Below, piece by piece: positions 24,419-34,401 of a DNA stretch of 64,000 nucleotides. The notes under the pieces are model-generated. The model made no database searches and was not told the DNA's origin. It was given only the letters and a program-made list of their open reading frames with translations. A program made the translations under genes and the position numbers. Within the stretch, counting starts at the first letter, position 1, and each line of letters opens with the position of its first letter. This DNA comes from Legionella cincinnatiensis (GTDB taxonomy: Bacteria; Pseudomonadota; Gammaproteobacteria; Legionellales; Legionellaceae), in the NCBI RefSeq assembly GCF_900452415.1, contig NZ_UGNX01000001.1, positions 3,596,001 to 3,660,000 on the forward strand, written 5' to 3'.

Positions 24419-25798
24419 ATGAACTATTATACTTCGTACTTTGTATTACTTATTTTTCTTCTAACCGGATGCTCTATAGGCCCAAAATATGTTGCGCCTA
24501 CAGCTTCTGTACCATCCAGCTGGAGCAAGGGCATAAAACATACGCCCTTAGTAAAAAAGGACGAGGCTTGGTGGCGTAATTTTCATGATCCCATATTAAA
24601 TGATTTGATTGAACAACAAGCCGTCTATAACTTAAATTTAAAAACAGCACAAACCAGAGTAACTGTAGCACGAGCACAATACGCCGTAGCTGTAGCCCAA
24701 TTACTTCCAACTGCAGCTCTTGGAGCATCCCCTCCCACTGGAACAGGATTTGATATCAATCAACTCATTGCCTTAACGGGTAATTTAGATCCTGATATTT
24801 TTGGCAGAAACCGCCAACTAAAACAAATGGCTAAGGCAAATTTACAAGCCGAACAAGAAGAGCTTGATTCTGCATTAATTAACTTATATGCGGAAATTGC
24901 TTCCTCTTATTTGGAATTACGCGAGGCTCAAGCAAGAAGGACAGTATTAGAAAATAATATTTCAGGCAATAAACACACACTGCAATTTATCAAATCCCGT
25001 TATAAAGAAGGATATGCTAATTACTTGAATTTTGCGCAACAAGATGGATTAATTGAAACTCAACTGGCAGAGTTGGAACAAAATAAAGCATTAGCAACAG
25101 CTCTATTGCACAAAATAGAACTGCTCACTGGAAATAATCCTGGAGTATTGGCAAAAAAATTATTGCCGCCTAAACCAATTCCTCAATCCACTCAAAATAT
25201 CAATTTAGGGCTACCTGCTGAACTTTTACAGCGACGCCCAGATATTAAAGCCGCTGAACGCAGAGTAGCCGCTGCTCATGCTAATATTCGCGCGACCATG
25301 GCAAACTTACTGCCCCAAATTACTATAGGATGGCTACTAGGATGGCAAACTCAAACCATTGCAGGCAGCATTCTAACTGCGCGTAATCTGCTTACAGTAC
25401 AAAATCCAGAATCCACTTTCTATGGAACTTTTACAGCACCCATCTTCAACGTCGCTTTATTCAACTCCATCGAGTTACGTAAACGTGAAAAAACAATGAT
25501 AGTCATACAATATCAACTCGCCGTGATGCGTGCATTACATGAGGTTGAAACTCAATATACTTATTTTCAGCATTATAAAAAAAGTGCCACTCATCTTAAA
25601 CGCGCGGTGGAACAAAAAAGACTTGCTTTAAAATTAGCTAAAGATGTTTATCATAAGTCATATTCTGATTTTAATACGGTACTTCGCGCGGAAGAAGAAT
25701 TGAATCATATAGAATTTGCCTATTTACAAAATATTGTTCGACTTCAAATAGCTCAAATAAATCTTTACAAGGCTTTAGGAGGAAATGTTAATTCATAA
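24419..25798 (+). CDS. outer-membrane efflux lipoprotein, NodT/TolC family
   Basis: A 459-residue protein from ATG 24419. Its signal peptide ends in the lipobox LLTGC. The mature start (IGPKYVAPTASVP, WWRNFHDPILNDLI) and the RRPDIKAAERRVAAAHANIRA block are hallmarks of NodT-type outer-membrane factors. Completes a four-gene tripartite exporter with the DevC, DevA and DevB proteins. No clear ribosome-binding site precedes the start, so it may rely on coupling to the gene 8 bases upstream. Confidence 0.92.
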   Translation: MNYYTSYFVLLIFLLTGCSIGPKYVAPTASVPSSWSKGIKHTPLVKKDEAWWRNFHDPILNDLIEQQAVYNLNLKTAQTRVTVARAQYAVAVAQLLPTAALGASPPTGTGFDINQLIALTGNLDPDIFGRNRQLKQMAKANLQAEQEELDSALINLYAEIASSYLELREAQARRTVLENNISGNKHTLQFIKSRYKEGYANYLNFAQQDGLIETQLAELEQNKALATALLHKIELLTGNNPGVLAKKLLPPKPIPQSTQNINLGLPAELLQRRPDIKAAERRVAAAHANIRATMANLLPQITIGWLLGWQTQTIAGSILTARNLLTVQNPESTFYGTFTAPIFNVALFNSIELRKREKTMIVIQYQLAVMRALHEVETQYTYFQHYKKSATHLKRAVEQKRLALKLAKDVYHKSYSDFNTVLRAEEELNHIEFAYLQNIVRLQIAQINLYKALGGNVNS

Positions 25799-25833
25799 GG
25801 TTTATTGACAACATACAATAAGGGACGTGTTTT

Positions 25834-27483
25834 ATGAGTCGTAAGGGATTAAATGTTGTATTTTTTACATTAATCTTAACTGCATACTTTGCATTAGTAT
25901 TAAATTTTCCCTTCATTATTAAAGCCATTACTCATATAAAAGAAGAACATATTTCGACTGATAGTACAATTTTTTTAAGTATTACTATCCCTTTCTTTTT
26001 ATTTTGTGTTTTTTTCTCTTTATTTTCTCCTTTCACTATCAAATATTTGGAAAAACCTATTTTTATAACACTAACCTTAATTTCATCTATATTGAGTTAT
26101 TGCCATATTTATTATGGATTTGTTTTTGATTCTCATTCCCCAATGATTGCTACACTTGAAAAGACTAATGCCAAAGAAGTTCTTCCATTTATTACCCCTT
26201 CATTTTTAATATATTTTTTTTTATTGGGTGTTATTCCTTCTTATTTAATCTATAAAGTGAAGATAGTTCATTTTTCTATTAAAAAGGAATTGCTCATAAA
26301 ACTACTTAGTGTTTTAGTATATCCCCTGTTTTATTTTATAATTATATTCCCCTTTTCTATTCGCTATTACTCAATAATTCCATTAACTGGACTCGCCGGA
26401 AAACCTCCTTTTGAAATGATTCCAAATAATTTTCTCAATGCCGCGTTTAACTATTATCACGATAAAATAATCGCTCAACAGCATCCTTATCAACAAATTG
26501 GACTAGATGCTAAAAATAATAGTATGCATCATAATGGAAAAAATAATCTTTTGATTTTGGTCGTTGGTGAAACGGCTCGAGGAATGAATTTTGAATTAAA
26601 TGGTTATTATCGCGCAACAAATTCATATACAAAAAAACAAGGTGTCATCTCTTTTCCAAACATGACATCATGTGGAACCTCTACAAGTGAATCGGTACCC
26701 TGTATTTTTTCGCATCTACCACGAACTCAGTTTAGTAATTTCATTGCAAATAACCAAGATAATCTACTTGATATTTTAAAACGAACAGGAATAAATGTAT
26801 TTTGGCTGGACAATAATGGTGCCGGTGATTGCCAAGGTGTTTGTAAACACATTACCTCAACAATTACTGATTATAATTTTGATGGAGAACTAATTAACGA
26901 ATTAAAAAATAAAATTGATCATTTTCAAAAAGTAGATACCGTTATAGTGCTGCATTTAAAAGGCAGCCATGGTCAAAATTATTATACTCGCTATCCTAAT
27001 CACTTTAATCAATTTACCCCTGCTTGCCAAAAACAAGAGTTTCGACTTTGTGACCGACAAACCTTATTAAATGCGTACGATAATAGTATCTTATATACCG
27101 ATTTTGTCCTTCATGAGCTTATTAATTTTCTAAAAGAACAAAATGTATTTTGGAATACTGCACTTCTTTATACTTCGGACCATGGCGAATCTATTGGTGA
27201 AAAAGGAATATATGAGCACGGCACACCGTATCTAATTGCTCCCCAAGAGCAAACGATTGTACCTCTTATTTTCTGGGCATCTGATTCGTTCAAAGAGGAG
27301 AAAAAATTATCATGGGGTTGTTTAAAAAAAGAAGCTATCAGTAAAAAACTCTCTCATGATAACCTTTTTCATTCAATTTTAGGCTTAATGGATATCAGTA
27401 CCCAGCTTTATGAAAAAGAGCTGGACCTGTTTATAAGTTGCTCTCCCCATCATCAGTTAATAGATACTGCATCCGTCTCCTAG
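25834..27483 (+). CDS. phosphoethanolamine transferase, EptA-like
   Basis: A 549-residue inner-membrane enzyme. Five N-terminal helices (to ~180) are followed by a periplasmic sulfatase-fold domain. The nucleophile Thr247 lies in VVGETARGMNFELNGY. Other family motifs are MTSCGTSTSESVPC and YTSDHGESIGEKG, and many Cys residues suggest disulfides. Transfers phosphoethanolamine from phosphatidylethanolamine to lipid A or another LPS group, usually giving polycation resistance. It is 35 bases after the efflux operon with AAGGGA before the ATG and could be in the same transcript. Confidence 0.88.
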   Translation: MSRKGLNVVFFTLILTAYFALVLNFPFIIKAITHIKEEHISTDSTIFLSITIPFFLFCVFFSLFSPFTIKYLEKPIFITLTLISSILSYCHIYYGFVFDSHSPMIATLEKTNAKEVLPFITPSFLIYFFLLGVIPSYLIYKVKIVHFSIKKELLIKLLSVLVYPLFYFIIIFPFSIRYYSIIPLTGLAGKPPFEMIPNNFLNAAFNYYHDKIIAQQHPYQQIGLDAKNNSMHHNGKNNLLILVVGETARGMNFELNGYYRATNSYTKKQGVISFPNMTSCGTSTSESVPCIFSHLPRTQFSNFIANNQDNLLDILKRTGINVFWLDNNGAGDCQGVCKHITSTITDYNFDGELINELKNKIDHFQKVDTVIVLHLKGSHGQNYYTRYPNHFNQFTPACQKQEFRLCDRQTLLNAYDNSILYTDFVLHELINFLKEQNVFWNTALLYTSDHGESIGEKGIYEHGTPYLIAPQEQTIVPLIFWASDSFKEEKKLSWGCLKKEAISKKLSHDNLFHSILGLMDISTQLYEKELDLFISCSPHHQLIDTASVS

Positions 27484-27630
27484 AATTTTAATACTCACTA
27501 TTAAAAATTTTCATGAATAATTTATAAGAATACGCTAACGATTTACCCTAATTTTAATTGGAGTAGTCCTATAAAGACGAACCAATCCATCGTTTTTGGG
27601 AATGATAGGAGCAAAGCGAGCCCATTAATT

Positions 27631-29022
27631 TCAACTAAACGATTTTACTGGTGTTGGTACGGTATCTTGCTGTTCGTTTGGTTGAGAATGATCAAAAAAT
27701 CCTAGTACTTTTGATGTCTGTTTCGTAGGCGTCTCCATACGGGAGTTATCCAAATTAGAACTTACTTGAAGGTTTCCACTTAGGCGTGCATCAATTTCTT
27801 TTAAAATCTCACCAATATTTTTTTTCTCAACTTCATCTTTGCTTGCTGTTAGTGCCAATTCGAATTTTGATCGCGCAACACTTAGTGCCTCAGCGAACCC
27901 CAATCTGACTTTGTTCGCTGCGATAATAAGATTGGTTTTGTGATCTTCAATATAGGGATTAACTCTCTCATCATAAGCAGCAGAATTAAAACAAATTTCA
28001 TTATCAGAAATGTCTATTTGATGAAGCAAAACATCTATTCGCTCTATTCCATTTTTCATGCCATTTCCTAAAGAATAATCAAAATCAATTTGACTATCTC
28101 CCACAGTTATCACTTCAGGTAAATTTTTTCCTTTATAGGAAAACTTTTGCAGAGCTTGGGCTGTCAATGAAAACGTACCAAATCGTGGTTTAGTCGAAGC
28201 GGGCAAATGTGTATAGCTTACTGGAGCAGGGCGCTCAACAATGAGCTGCCCCCAAGCCGAACGCATTTGGAGAGGTGAAGTATAGCAATCAAAAACAGTT
28301 TGCACCCACTTATCATAATTTTCCTTGGTCAAATTTTCTGGTGCATGCAAATACAAACAAACTTTGTCTTTGCCAAATGTAAATCCATATAGGCGGGGAA
28401 ACTGAAATTCTTTCCAGCCCAAATCTCTTAATTTGATAATAGATTGCGCATACGCTAGTGGCTCGACTTTACTCGCCTGTGGGTAATTTCTTTCAATAGC
28501 AATTTGAATTCTACTAAAATCACTTGCCTCCATTTTGACATAGGCTAAAAAATGATTACGTACGGGAAGCTCGGTCACTGTAGTCAGCTGCAAAGGTGAA
28601 TCTGGATCAACTTTGTTTACGGCGTCAACTACTTTACGTTGTTTTCCGGTACCTTCAAAAACATACTCTGCCTCAACAATTTCCTCTTTTCCACTGGCAT
28701 CAGCAACCACTACACCCGGGTTTTTGCTATCCTCATGTAAACGCACAAAACGTTTATTCTCAATTTTTATACCAAGACGTATCGCTTCACGATAAAGAAT
28801 TCTTTCCATATCTTTAATATGGGTTGGTTTGTCTTCAAGTCCAAAATCTAAATTAAGGCTACGCTCTGCACTTTCAAATACGGTTTTATTTAAATGGCCT
28901 GGACGAGTATAGTGATTAGCACGGGGATCATAGACGACAATATCTCTAACGCCTTTCTGATATAATTTGATGGCGGCATACAATCCTGATGGACCGGCGC
29001 CAATAACGACTACTTTTTGCAT
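27631..29022 (-). CDS. FAD-dependent oxidoreductase of unknown substrate
   Basis: A 463-residue protein. It begins with a classic Rossmann motif (VVIGAGPSGLYAAIKL) and an acidic strand end (VVYDP). VEAEYVFEGTGKQRKV resembles the second strand of flavin monooxygenases, and ITVGDSQIDFDYSLGNGM resembles the GD motif near the C-terminal FAD site. A monooxygenase or hydroxylase is likely. The last ~110 residues are charged, low-complexity and lack the fold; such tails carry secretion signals in some Legionella effectors, but nothing here proves that. It stands alone between convergent and divergent neighbours. Confidence 0.6.
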   Translation of the reverse strand: MQKVVVIGAGPSGLYAAIKLYQKGVRDIVVYDPRANHYTRPGHLNKTVFESAERSLNLDFGLEDKPTHIKDMERILYREAIRLGIKIENKRFVRLHEDSKNPGVVVADASGKEEIVEAEYVFEGTGKQRKVVDAVNKVDPDSPLQLTTVTELPVRNHFLAYVKMEASDFSRIQIAIERNYPQASKVEPLAYAQSIIKLRDLGWKEFQFPRLYGFTFGKDKVCLYLHAPENLTKENYDKWVQTVFDCYTSPLQMRSAWGQLIVERPAPVSYTHLPASTKPRFGTFSLTAQALQKFSYKGKNLPEVITVGDSQIDFDYSLGNGMKNGIERIDVLLHQIDISDNEICFNSAAYDERVNPYIEDHKTNLIIAANKVRLGFAEALSVARSKFELALTASKDEVEKKNIGEILKEIDARLSGNLQVSSNLDNSRMETPTKQTSKVLGFFDHSQPNEQQDTVPTPVKSFS

Positions 29023-29246
29023 AAAGCCACCATGATTTACAAAGACAAAATGGACATTATTTTTGTCAATTATATCTAGGGAGACTTAAGAAATTATTAA
29101 AATTAACCTTTAATAAATCAAATTGCATAAAAAATACGCAATCCACTATCATTTATTTTGACATGGTGATTTTAACAGAAATTTAGTTGGTACATGAGTG
29201 CATGATCAATTATACATATCATGAAGCTAATGTTCCTAACTCCTTG

Positions 29247-31325
29247 TTAGAATATCCCCTTCGCCAATGATCCAGTGCATTTCGCCAATTTAGCAGACTC
29301 ATTGAATTGCCAGGAGAGCAACAACTCATATTGCCTTACTTTATTAAGTTGTTCTTTTTGTGATGGGTTTAAATCTAGACCGTCCCCAACTAATATTTTT
29401 GATTTATCTACCCAAGGATAAAAACGCTGTTGATTTTCTTCTGAAATTATAACTCCTTCTGAGAAAAGAAAAGCGGAAACATTATATCCAAACTCAAAGA
29501 TTGGTTTATTAGGAGATAATAAATTATTTCCTAATTTAAGATAAGGGACCTCTGATAATGCGAGTTCATATAAAGTTGGAAAAATATCTTTATGAGAACC
29601 AATACGCTCTGGATCATACTTAATGTTATTTTGATATACGGGCGGAACATGTAAAAAAAATGGAACCTCAAATCTTAGACCTGAAGAAGCATGATCCTTA
29701 TAATGAAACATTAACTCTCTTTGATTATGATCTCCCGATGCCCCAATAATAGTTTTCCAACCCCAATGACTATGATCTACTTTATCTATAAAATGCCCTA
29801 AAGAATCATTGACATATTGATAGGTCTGCGCTGCTTGAGCAAGCTCTCCTAAAGGCGTACTTACCATTTGAAAAAGTGTATCGGGTAAAGCTATAGGGTA
29901 AGATTGATAATGCGTTGGGACGCTATATGGAGGATGATTAGTTACTGTATTTATATAAATAAAAACGGGTTGATGACTTTCATTCATCTCATTTAATAAA
30001 TGATAAGCATAAGCAAAAGTATATTCATCATAGACCCCCCAAGGCGATCTTTCTGCTTGAGGATATTGTTTCAAAATCGTCTCCAGACCAATTATTTGAT
30101 CAAAGCCTTGAGTAGATAAAAAATAATCCGTATTCGCCCAATGAGCTGATCCTGAAGTTAGAAAAATAGTTTTATATCCTGCCATCTTAAAAGGTTTTGC
30201 TACAGATGAAGAGAGCATATTAGAGCATTGTGTACTTAGTAGCTCTGGACGAGGAGTATTAAATGTTAAATAACCTAAAGATTCATAAGTAGCATTTCCA
30301 CTAGAGAGAAAATTACTAAATAAAAAATCTTGGTTAAAATACAACCCTAATTTACCCACCATGTCATTTTGAGGATTTGAATAGAGTAATAAATGTCTCC
30401 CAAAACTTTCCATCTGCACAAATACAACATTAGGTTTTGGATGGTCTTTAGAAAACTGCTTTGTTGAGGTTTGCGAATATAAGTGTTGTATTCCAAACTC
30501 TTCTAGCTGTATGTTTTTATCAAAATAACCGTTATATGCATTCAGTGCTTCTTGTCTATTAACAGGCGACCAGATTGATTGAGCAGTAATTATTTCCTTA
30601 TAAGCATCATATAGAGCAGCCGCACCGTTTTCTACCAATTGATTAATTAATGATGAAGATGCCACCACTGGAAAACCATTATGGTATAAACTGTACCCCC
30701 CAAAAGAACAACGCATTGCAAAAATATATAAAAAAATAGAACTTATAATGCAAGAAAATTTTACAAACCTTCGGGGATTCCAATTTATTTTTTGAATATT
30801 TTTTTCTACATTTCGCAATAAACTAGTCATTAAAACTAGAAATAGAACTATACCTAAAATGAGTAACCCAATAGGATAACTCTCAAAAATATAAGCAAAG
30901 GTTGCATCTGCCTGACCTAACAGTATATGAAAAAAATTCATCCCTATCTGTGTGCTAAAGTATTGATAATAGAAGAAGTTAATGACACAAATGAAGGCAG
31001 CAAACAAAAGAGAAAGTGCACCGAGTAAATTATATAAATTTAAGAGTTGAGTTCGAGCAAAAAAAATTAAAAACAAGCTTAATACAGCCAATGGAGATAA
31101 TATAAATGCTATAGCTTGTAAATCATAGGCGAGCCCAAGCAAATATAAAATAACAATATCTTTTATTATCAAAGGAGTCGTTTGCGCGTCAAAAAAATAA
31201 ACAAGCATAAAAGTACGGGACACCATAAAAATGGCAATACCCATAAAAATATAAGACCAAATGCGGGCTTGATATCTAATAAAACGTACAAACAATTGTT
31301 TTTTATTTTTATCAGTAGTATTCAT
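29247..31325 (-). CDS. LTA synthase/OpgB-like membrane phosphoglycerol or phosphoethanolamine transferase
   Basis: A 692-residue protein. Five N-terminal helices (to ~210) precede a sulfatase-fold domain that starts NVVFVQMESFG. The Thr-containing GNATYESLGYLTFN segment sits where the nucleophile is expected, and ASGDHNQR supplies the later metal ligands. Proteins of this type move phosphoglycerol or similar groups onto envelope glycans in the periplasm. The substrate is unknown. I chose ATG 31325, which has AGGGA 7 bases upstream, over an ATG 11 codons earlier. Confidence 0.8.
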   Translation of the reverse strand: MNTTDKNKKQLFVRFIRYQARIWSYIFMGIAIFMVSRTFMLVYFFDAQTTPLIIKDIVILYLLGLAYDLQAIAFILSPLAVLSLFLIFFARTQLLNLYNLLGALSLLFAAFICVINFFYYQYFSTQIGMNFFHILLGQADATFAYIFESYPIGLLILGIVLFLVLMTSLLRNVEKNIQKINWNPRRFVKFSCIISSIFLYIFAMRCSFGGYSLYHNGFPVVASSSLINQLVENGAAALYDAYKEIITAQSIWSPVNRQEALNAYNGYFDKNIQLEEFGIQHLYSQTSTKQFSKDHPKPNVVFVQMESFGRHLLLYSNPQNDMVGKLGLYFNQDFLFSNFLSSGNATYESLGYLTFNTPRPELLSTQCSNMLSSSVAKPFKMAGYKTIFLTSGSAHWANTDYFLSTQGFDQIIGLETILKQYPQAERSPWGVYDEYTFAYAYHLLNEMNESHQPVFIYINTVTNHPPYSVPTHYQSYPIALPDTLFQMVSTPLGELAQAAQTYQYVNDSLGHFIDKVDHSHWGWKTIIGASGDHNQRELMFHYKDHASSGLRFEVPFFLHVPPVYQNNIKYDPERIGSHKDIFPTLYELALSEVPYLKLGNNLLSPNKPIFEFGYNVSAFLFSEGVIISEENQQRFYPWVDKSKILVGDGLDLNPSQKEQLNKVRQYELLLSWQFNESAKLAKCTGSLAKGIF

Positions 31326-31660
31326 CGAGCTGTCCCTGGGATGACTTAATGTCCTCATCAGTCAGTAAATATAAAGCAGTACATACACAATAGTCTATTA
31401 ACAATGAGTTCCCTCTCTCGATGTATCGCACTTTATGTACACATTCAGCTTTGCAAGGACCCCAATATTAAAATCAACTCTTTATTATCGCTATCTTAAG
31501 TTTACTAGTTTCCATCATTGAATTACACTAAAACAAGTCGATGTAAAGGTGTAAATACTAGATAACATCCTTATTTACACCCGATCCTTGTTTTATTTTT
31601 ATAATGAAAAAGTTATAAATAATTCACCATATATTGATAAAAATAAATTGAGTTATTCCC
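31326..31660. promoter_or_regulatory. divergent intergenic region with a perfect 10-bp inverted repeat
   Basis: GGTGTAAATA (31548-31557) and TATTTACACC (31572-31581) are perfect inverted arms with a 14-base spacer, about 80 bases before the GT4 start. It could be an operator or a hairpin. The rest shows no clear feature beyond AT-richness. Confidence 0.45.
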
Positions 31661-32764
31661 ATGCAGCCACAATCATTAAAGATTGCCCTAATTACTGATA
31701 ACTATTTCCCGCAGATAGGAGGAGTTGAGTATTGTGTTGATGCCTTAGGAAGAAACTTAGCGGCACTTGGACATCAAGTATGCATTATCACGCGCAAAAG
31801 AAAAAATTACCCCTTAGAAGAGAGAAAAGGTTCGCTAGTAATTAGACGAATTTCATACACTCAGATGTGGATGACGCTTTTAGGTTTTTCTCGCCAATAT
31901 AACCAGTTTTTTGCTCAATTTGATATCATAAATGCCCATAGTTTGGGTTCCATATTAGCAGTACAAGCTCTATTGTTAGCCAAAAAAATAAAAAAACCCC
32001 ATGTTTTGACAAGTCATTCTTTATATAGAAATCAAGACAAACGTTTAATTAGAGGCTTCGCCCTATTAGTGAAACATGTGATTTGTGTCAGCCATGCGGT
32101 TATCGATAACATGAAGTCTTTAAAAAAAAACGCGATCACTTACTATATTCCCAATGGGTTTGATATGTTTTCTCCTAATGGGGCAGAAAAGATTGTCCCT
32201 TTAGTAAAAAAACCGGATGAACTCATAATAACCACCGTATCCCGGTTATCGAGCAAAAAAAAAGTTACTGATTTTATACTTGTTGCTCATGAATTACTCA
32301 AAAAACATAAAAACCTAAAATTTTTTATCGTTGGGGATGGACCACAAAGCACAAAACTCCAACGAATGGCCAATCAATTAGGTATTGTAGACTCTCTATT
32401 TTTTACTGGAAATATATCACGAGCGGCCGTATTTCATTTAATACAGCAAACGGATATTTTTGTTTTAACCTCCCCTCACGAAGCATTTGGAATGGTTATA
32501 TTAGAAGCAATTTATCACAAGGTCCCTACCGTTGCTTATGCCAATAATGGAATTTCTGACATAATTTCTTCAGAAAGAACAGGTTTTTTAGTTTCCTCAA
32601 TGCCTGAAATGATCGAAAAAATAACCCAACTTATTCATGATGAAGCATTACGTTTTGAATTAGGAGATAATGCACATCCATTACTCAATAAATTTAAATG
32701 GGAGCATATTGCGAAACAAACTTTATCTGTTTACTATAGATTATTGATTTCTTCTCATCCTTAA
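31661..32764 (+). CDS. GT4 glycosyltransferase, PIG-A-like
   Basis: A 367-residue GT-B enzyme. The N-terminal ITDNYFPQIGGVEYCVDAL and C-terminal TVSRLSSKKKVTDF, FIVGDGPQ and EAFGMVILEA (the E-x7-E motif) are typical of GT4. The overall feel is PIG-A-like, suggesting N-acetylhexosamine transfer to a lipid acceptor. The downstream deacetylase makes an N-acetylglucosamine product plausible. First gene of a three-gene rightward set. Confidence 0.85.
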   Translation: MQPQSLKIALITDNYFPQIGGVEYCVDALGRNLAALGHQVCIITRKRKNYPLEERKGSLVIRRISYTQMWMTLLGFSRQYNQFFAQFDIINAHSLGSILAVQALLLAKKIKKPHVLTSHSLYRNQDKRLIRGFALLVKHVICVSHAVIDNMKSLKKNAITYYIPNGFDMFSPNGAEKIVPLVKKPDELIITTVSRLSSKKKVTDFILVAHELLKKHKNLKFFIVGDGPQSTKLQRMANQLGIVDSLFFTGNISRAAVFHLIQQTDIFVLTSPHEAFGMVILEAIYHKVPTVAYANNGISDIISSERTGFLVSSMPEMIEKITQLIHDEALRFELGDNAHPLLNKFKWEHIAKQTLSVYYRLLISSHP

Positions 32765-32807
32765 GGGATATCACTTACGGAAGGAAAAAAATTATAAGGA
32801 AGCTCCA

Positions 32808-33605
32808 TTGATATCACGACTTATCAATTATTTTCATTTTTTAAGATGCCATTTAAAAATCACCCCACGGCTCAGTACTACAAACATTCAAAAAAATGTC
32901 ATTGTTACGCTCACTACAACCCCAAAACGAATTAATAAAATATGGCCAACTTTAAACTCTATTGCGTTACAATCACAACAACCCGAAAAAATTATGTTGT
33001 GGATCCCCAAACGATTTAAACGCTTTGCCAATCAATCTATTTCCCAGCTTCCTAGTTTTATTAAAAAATACCCTAATGTTTTTATCCAATACATTGAATA
33101 TGATTACGGCCCTGCTTCAAAATTATTGCCTTGTTTAGAGTTCTTTTCAGGGCAAAATAAAAAATTAATTATCATTGATGACGATAGAATCTATCCACCT
33201 CATTTTATTCGTGATCTCTTGCAATACGAACAATTGGATCCTGATGCTGCAATAGGAATAGCAGGAACCGTGATGCATGGTTCGATGCGTTATGAATATA
33301 AAGCAACAAAAAAATTGACTTTGGTTGATGTGCTCCTGGGATATAATGGGGTGCTGGTGAAGCCAACTTTTTTTTCAGAAGACATTTTTCATTATCCACC
33401 TAATTTACCTGAAGCATTTTTTGAAGACGATGTCTGGATTAGTGGGCATTTACAGAAAAAAGATATTCGACGAATTCTGATACCTTCATTACCAGGATGG
33501 CAAAGTATCATTCTTGGCAATAAACGCTCTATGGGATTATGTATGCATGAAAATAAGAATAAAAATAACTTTAATCGCGTCTTTCATCACTTGTTTGAAC
33601 GGTAA
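32808..33605 (+). CDS. putative GT-A-fold glycosyltransferase
   Basis: A 265-residue protein starting with TTG; AAGGA lies 9 bases upstream. NVIVTLTTTPKRI near the N-terminus and LIIIDDDRIYPP in the middle (a metal-binding DxD-type site) fit a GT-A nucleotide-sugar transferase, with FFEDDVWISGHL as a later acidic motif. No known family member could be named. It sits between a GT4 and a deacetylase gene with short gaps and likely extends the same glycan. Confidence 0.6.
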   Translation: MISRLINYFHFLRCHLKITPRLSTTNIQKNVIVTLTTTPKRINKIWPTLNSIALQSQQPEKIMLWIPKRFKRFANQSISQLPSFIKKYPNVFIQYIEYDYGPASKLLPCLEFFSGQNKKLIIIDDDRIYPPHFIRDLLQYEQLDPDAAIGIAGTVMHGSMRYEYKATKKLTLVDVLLGYNGVLVKPTFFSEDIFHYPPNLPEAFFEDDVWISGHLQKKDIRRILIPSLPGWQSIILGNKRSMGLCMHENKNKNNFNRVFHHLFER

Positions 33606-33611
33606 CTCATA

Positions 33612-34376
33612 ATGAAGAAAAGAATTCCTATTTTCTATTATCATTCCATTGGCGGCACAGGACCTGAAACATTAGATTTACATCGCTTTACCGCGCACTT
33701 AGATGCCTTGAAAGACCAATCTTATACCACAATTACTCTTGCTGATTTGTTTAAAGAAAAATATGATACAACAAAGAAAAATGCAGTGTTAACCTTTGAC
33801 GATGGCTTACTGGATAATTATGAAAATGCATTCCCTTTATTAAATCAGTATGGTTTTGTCGCTACCTTTTTTGTGGTTCCTGGATTTGATGAAATAACCC
33901 GGTGGGTGCACCCAGGAAAAAGAAAATGGAGTAATGTTCAAAAAACAGGGTATACAATTCCCTATAAAAATATGCAAAAGAATCATCGCAAAGCGCTACT
34001 AAATGCAGGAATGGAAATTGGTTCACATAGTTTTTCTCATCCTAAGCTTCATCAAATTGAGCAGAACAAACTTGGATATGAAATTTCTGATTCTAAAAAA
34101 TGCTTAGAAGATGAATTGGGAATAGCTATTGAAACATTTTGTTATCCTTACGGTGGTTATAATACAGCAGTTGTTGAAAAGGTGAAACAAGCTGGATACC
34201 TTGGAGCAACAACAACATGGCCGGGCTACTATAACTCTGAGAAATCTTTATACAAAACCAATCGTTTCTTGATCGAAAGCCCCGTCTTTTTTTCAGAAGT
34301 ACTTAAGGGAAATGGATTATCTGCTTATGCTTATTTGAAATCAAAATTTTTAGCTGATTGGATGAATAAATATTAG
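33612..34376 (+). CDS. polysaccharide deacetylase (NodB/CE4 family)
   Basis: A 254-residue protein. TFDDG gives the catalytic and metal Asp pair. HSFSHP supplies the two metal His residues, and CYPYGGYN matches the later NodB motif. No signal peptide is visible, so it may act in the cytoplasm on a lipid-linked glycan. It follows the glycosyltransferase gene by 6 bases and would remove an N-acetyl group added by one of the two upstream enzymes. Confidence 0.9.
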   Translation: MKKRIPIFYYHSIGGTGPETLDLHRFTAHLDALKDQSYTTITLADLFKEKYDTTKKNAVLTFDDGLLDNYENAFPLLNQYGFVATFFVVPGFDEITRWVHPGKRKWSNVQKTGYTIPYKNMQKNHRKALLNAGMEIGSHSFSHPKLHQIEQNKLGYEISDSKKCLEDELGIAIETFCYPYGGYNTAVVEKVKQAGYLGATTTWPGYYNSEKSLYKTNRFLIESPVFFSEVLKGNGLSAYAYLKSKFLADWMNKY

Positions 34377-34401
34377 ACTTTGTTTGATCTTCCCAAACCC
34401 A

